From Geitlerinema sp. PCC 7407 (GTDB lineage Bacteria; Cyanobacteriota; Cyanobacteriia; PCC-7407): a stretch of DNA of 64,000 bases. A model generated the notes under the pieces. The model did no database searches. It was given only the letters and a program-made list of their open reading frames with translations, and was not told the DNA's origin. The DNA lies in NCBI RefSeq assembly GCF_000317045.1, contig NC_019703.1, forward strand, positions 980,501 through 1,044,500, written 5' to 3'. Positions 62,464 through 64,000 of the stretch are shown one piece after another. The position numbers were made by a program, and so were the translations under genes. Numbering within the stretch: the stretch's first letter is position 1; each line of letters begins with the position of its first letter.

Positions 62464-64000
62464 ATGACCTCCGTCGTTACGCCCCAAGAACTTGCAATTG
62501 CCCACCTGCGGGATAGCCTGCGAGCGGGCCAGCGTCCCCTGGCCGACTGGCAGGGCGGCTCGCTGGCGGTGTCGGCGGTCCCGGGCGCGGGCAAGTCCAC
62601 GGGGATGGCCACGGCCGCCGCGATCGCGATCGCCCGTCACCAGCTCAACCTGCGGCGTCAGCTGGTGGTCGTCACCTTTACCCGCTCCGCCGCCGCCAAC
62701 CTCAAAGCCAAGATTCGCGAAAAGCTCAAGGCCCTCTCTCTGCCGCCCACGGGCTTTACGGTCCACACCCTGCACGGGCTGGCCCTGCACATCGCCAATC
62801 GCCACCCCGAGCTGTCGGGCCTGAATCTGGAGAGCGTCACCCTGGTTTCGCCTTCTCAGAACCATCGCCTGATCCGGGCCTGCGTCGATCAGTGGATCGC
62901 CGAAAATCCCCTGCGCTACCAGCGGCTCTTGGAGGGCCGCGCCTTCGACGGCGAAGAAACCGAGCGGCTGCGGCGGCAGTCAGTCCTGCGCACCAGCATT
63001 CTGCCGGACCTGGCCCAAACGGTGATCCACGAGGCCAAAAGCTCCGGCCTGACGCCCCAGGACCTGTGGGCCCTCGAGGCTGACGCTCCGGACGAGCTGT
63101 CGGTGCTGGCGATCGCCGCTGGCCTCTACGAGCACTACCAAACCCTCCTGCGGGCGCGGGGCCTGATCGACTACGACGAAATGATCTTGGCGGCTCTGCG
63201 GGTCCTCGAAAACGAGAGCGCCCGCCACCTCTGGCAGAGCCACACCTTCGCGGTCTTTGAGGACGAAGCCCAGGACTCGACGCCGCTGCAAACGCGCCTG
63301 CTCGAAATCCTGGCCACGGACCCCGAACAGCCGGATCAGCCCAACTTGATCCGGGTGGGCGACCCCAATCAGGCCATCAACTCCACCTTTACCCCGGCGG
63401 ACCCGATCTTTTTCCGGGAGTTCTGCGCCCAGTGCCAGACCCAAAACCGCCTGGCCCAGATGACCCAGGCCGGCCGCAGCAGCCCGATTATTTTGGCGGC
63501 GGCCAACTTCGTCCTGGAATGGGTAAATCGCTCTCAGTTGGCGGGCTCCGAGCAGCCCTTTCGGCCCCAGCGCATCGAGCCCGTGCCTCCCGACGACCCC
63601 CAGGCCAACGCCAACCCAGCCCCGACGGGGGGCGGTCTGGAGCTGTGGACGCCTCGGGACATTCATCACACCCTGGAGTTGCTGGGCCAGCGAGTGCGGC
63701 ACCTGCTGACGGAGAACCCGACGGCCAATGGGGCGGTGCTGGTGCGTGAAAACAAGCAGGGGCGCTTTGTGGCCCAGGCTCTGGCCTATCTGGAGAAGGA
63801 GCACGGCATCCCGGTGTACGAGGCGGGCGCCCGCGATCGCCAGTCGCACATTCCCAGTGAAATGCTGGCCCTGCTGCAATTTATTGAGCGGCCCCACTCG
63901 CCGGACTACCTGAAGGCCGCCCTGAAGGTCCTCAGCGATCGCCGACAGATCCCGTCCCAGGATCTCGACGCGATCGCCAGCCAGCCCGAGCGGTTTCTCT
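62464..64000 (+). CDS. UvrD/Rep-like superfamily I helicase (5' part)
   Basis: Runs off the right edge after 512 codons. Helicase motifs: I AVPGAGKST (about 37-45), Ia VTFTRSAAANLKAKI, II VFEDEAQDSTPLQ (DEAQ variant of DExx), III LIRVGDPNQAIN, IV region AQMTQAGRSSP. The order is UvrD/Rep/AddA-like; the DEAQ motif fits the UvrD-type family. A specific symbol is not justified from this part. The ATG at 62464 has no strong ribosome-binding site. Divergent from exbB. Confidence 0.9.
   Translation, partial: MTSVVTPQELAIAHLRDSLRAGQRPLADWQGGSLAVSAVPGAGKSTGMATAAAIAIARHQLNLRRQLVVVTFTRSAAANLKAKIREKLKALSLPPTGFTVHTLHGLALHIANRHPELSGLNLESVTLVSPSQNHRLIRACVDQWIAENPLRYQRLLEGRAFDGEETERLRRQSVLRTSILPDLAQTVIHEAKSSGLTPQDLWALEADAPDELSVLAIAAGLYEHYQTLLRARGLIDYDEMILAALRVLENESARHLWQSHTFAVFEDEAQDSTPLQTRLLEILATDPEQPDQPNLIRVGDPNQAINSTFTPADPIFFREFCAQCQTQNRLAQMTQAGRSSPIILAAANFVLEWVNRSQLAGSEQPFRPQRIEPVPPDDPQANANPAPTGGGLELWTPRDIHHTLELLGQRVRHLLTENPTANGAVLVRENKQGRFVAQALAYLEKEHGIPVYEAGARDRQSHIPSEMLALLQFIERPHSPDYLKAALKVLSDRRQIPSQDLDAIASQPERFL

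Noticed and set aside
1-64000. CRISPR arrays, rRNA operons, prophage or intact insertion sequences
   Set aside because: No regularly spaced repeats, rRNA sequence, phage structural genes or transposase frames were found.

Overview
This window looks like chromosome of a high-GC cyanobacterium. It carries the photosystem II genes psbO (5' part) and psbY, the ferredoxin-thioredoxin reductase catalytic subunit, an FtsH2-type protease, the clpR-clpP3 pair, ycf46 and ycf35, cyanophycin synthetase and cyanophycinase, and several families known mainly from cyanobacteria. The octamer GCGATCGC (HIP1) recurs throughout, inside and outside genes. The GC-rich, HIP1-dense composition would fit a Geitlerinema/Leptolyngbya-like lineage, but that placement is inference. 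No rRNA, CRISPR array, prophage or intact insertion sequence was found.

Layout. 1-5 kb: psbO, a conserved small protein and two tandem paralogous histidine kinases, the second with a degraded ATP lid. 5-11 kb: rimM, a valine-pyruvate-type aminotransferase, a glycogen-phosphorylase-family enzyme and a pilT paralogue. 11-17 kb: DUF58, ftrC, DUF309, a SIMPL protein, a membrane-anchored WD40 protein and mgtE. 17-26 kb: aspS, ftsH, a ParM-like ATPase overlapping a small RHH/coiled-coil partner, a secreted protein, gltX and tRNA-Asp(GUC). 26-34 kb: psbY, gamma-carbonic-anhydrase-like protein, TIGR02652, VOC and degenerate AAA proteins, a regulatory-looking gap with a perfect CRP-type palindrome, a CapA-like protein and hflX. 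34-39 kb: TPR protein, lipoprotein, RHH protein, ycf46, ycf35, tatA. 39-44.6 kb: cphA, cphB, a ClC channel. 44.7-50 kb: trmD, clpR, clpP3, a J-domain protein, a histone-deacetylase-family enzyme, serS. 50-56 kb: GH57, nfu-type scaffold, DUF3386, a PAS-GAF histidine kinase, an orphan RHH protein. 56-64 kb: lepA, UDP-xylose synthase and UDP-glucose dehydrogenase, exbB/exbD, and the start of a UvrD-like helicase.

Functional themes are photosystem II assembly and repair (psbO, psbY, ftsH), redox control (ftrC), carbon and nitrogen reserves (glgP-type phosphorylase, GH57, cphA/cphB), translation (rimM, trmD, aspS, gltX, serS, hflX, lepA, tRNA-Asp), proteolysis (ftsH, clpR/clpP3), nucleotide-sugar supply for the cell surface (ugd, uxs) and signalling (three histidine kinases).

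The observations most worth following are: hflX, whose conserved N-terminus is encoded but has no ATG, GTG or TTG start; the chromosomal ParM/ParR-like pair; a perfect CRP-type operator before the CapA-like gene; a LexA-type box before ycf46; and proteins with eroded catalytic motifs (second histidine kinase, AAA protein, CapA-like protein).
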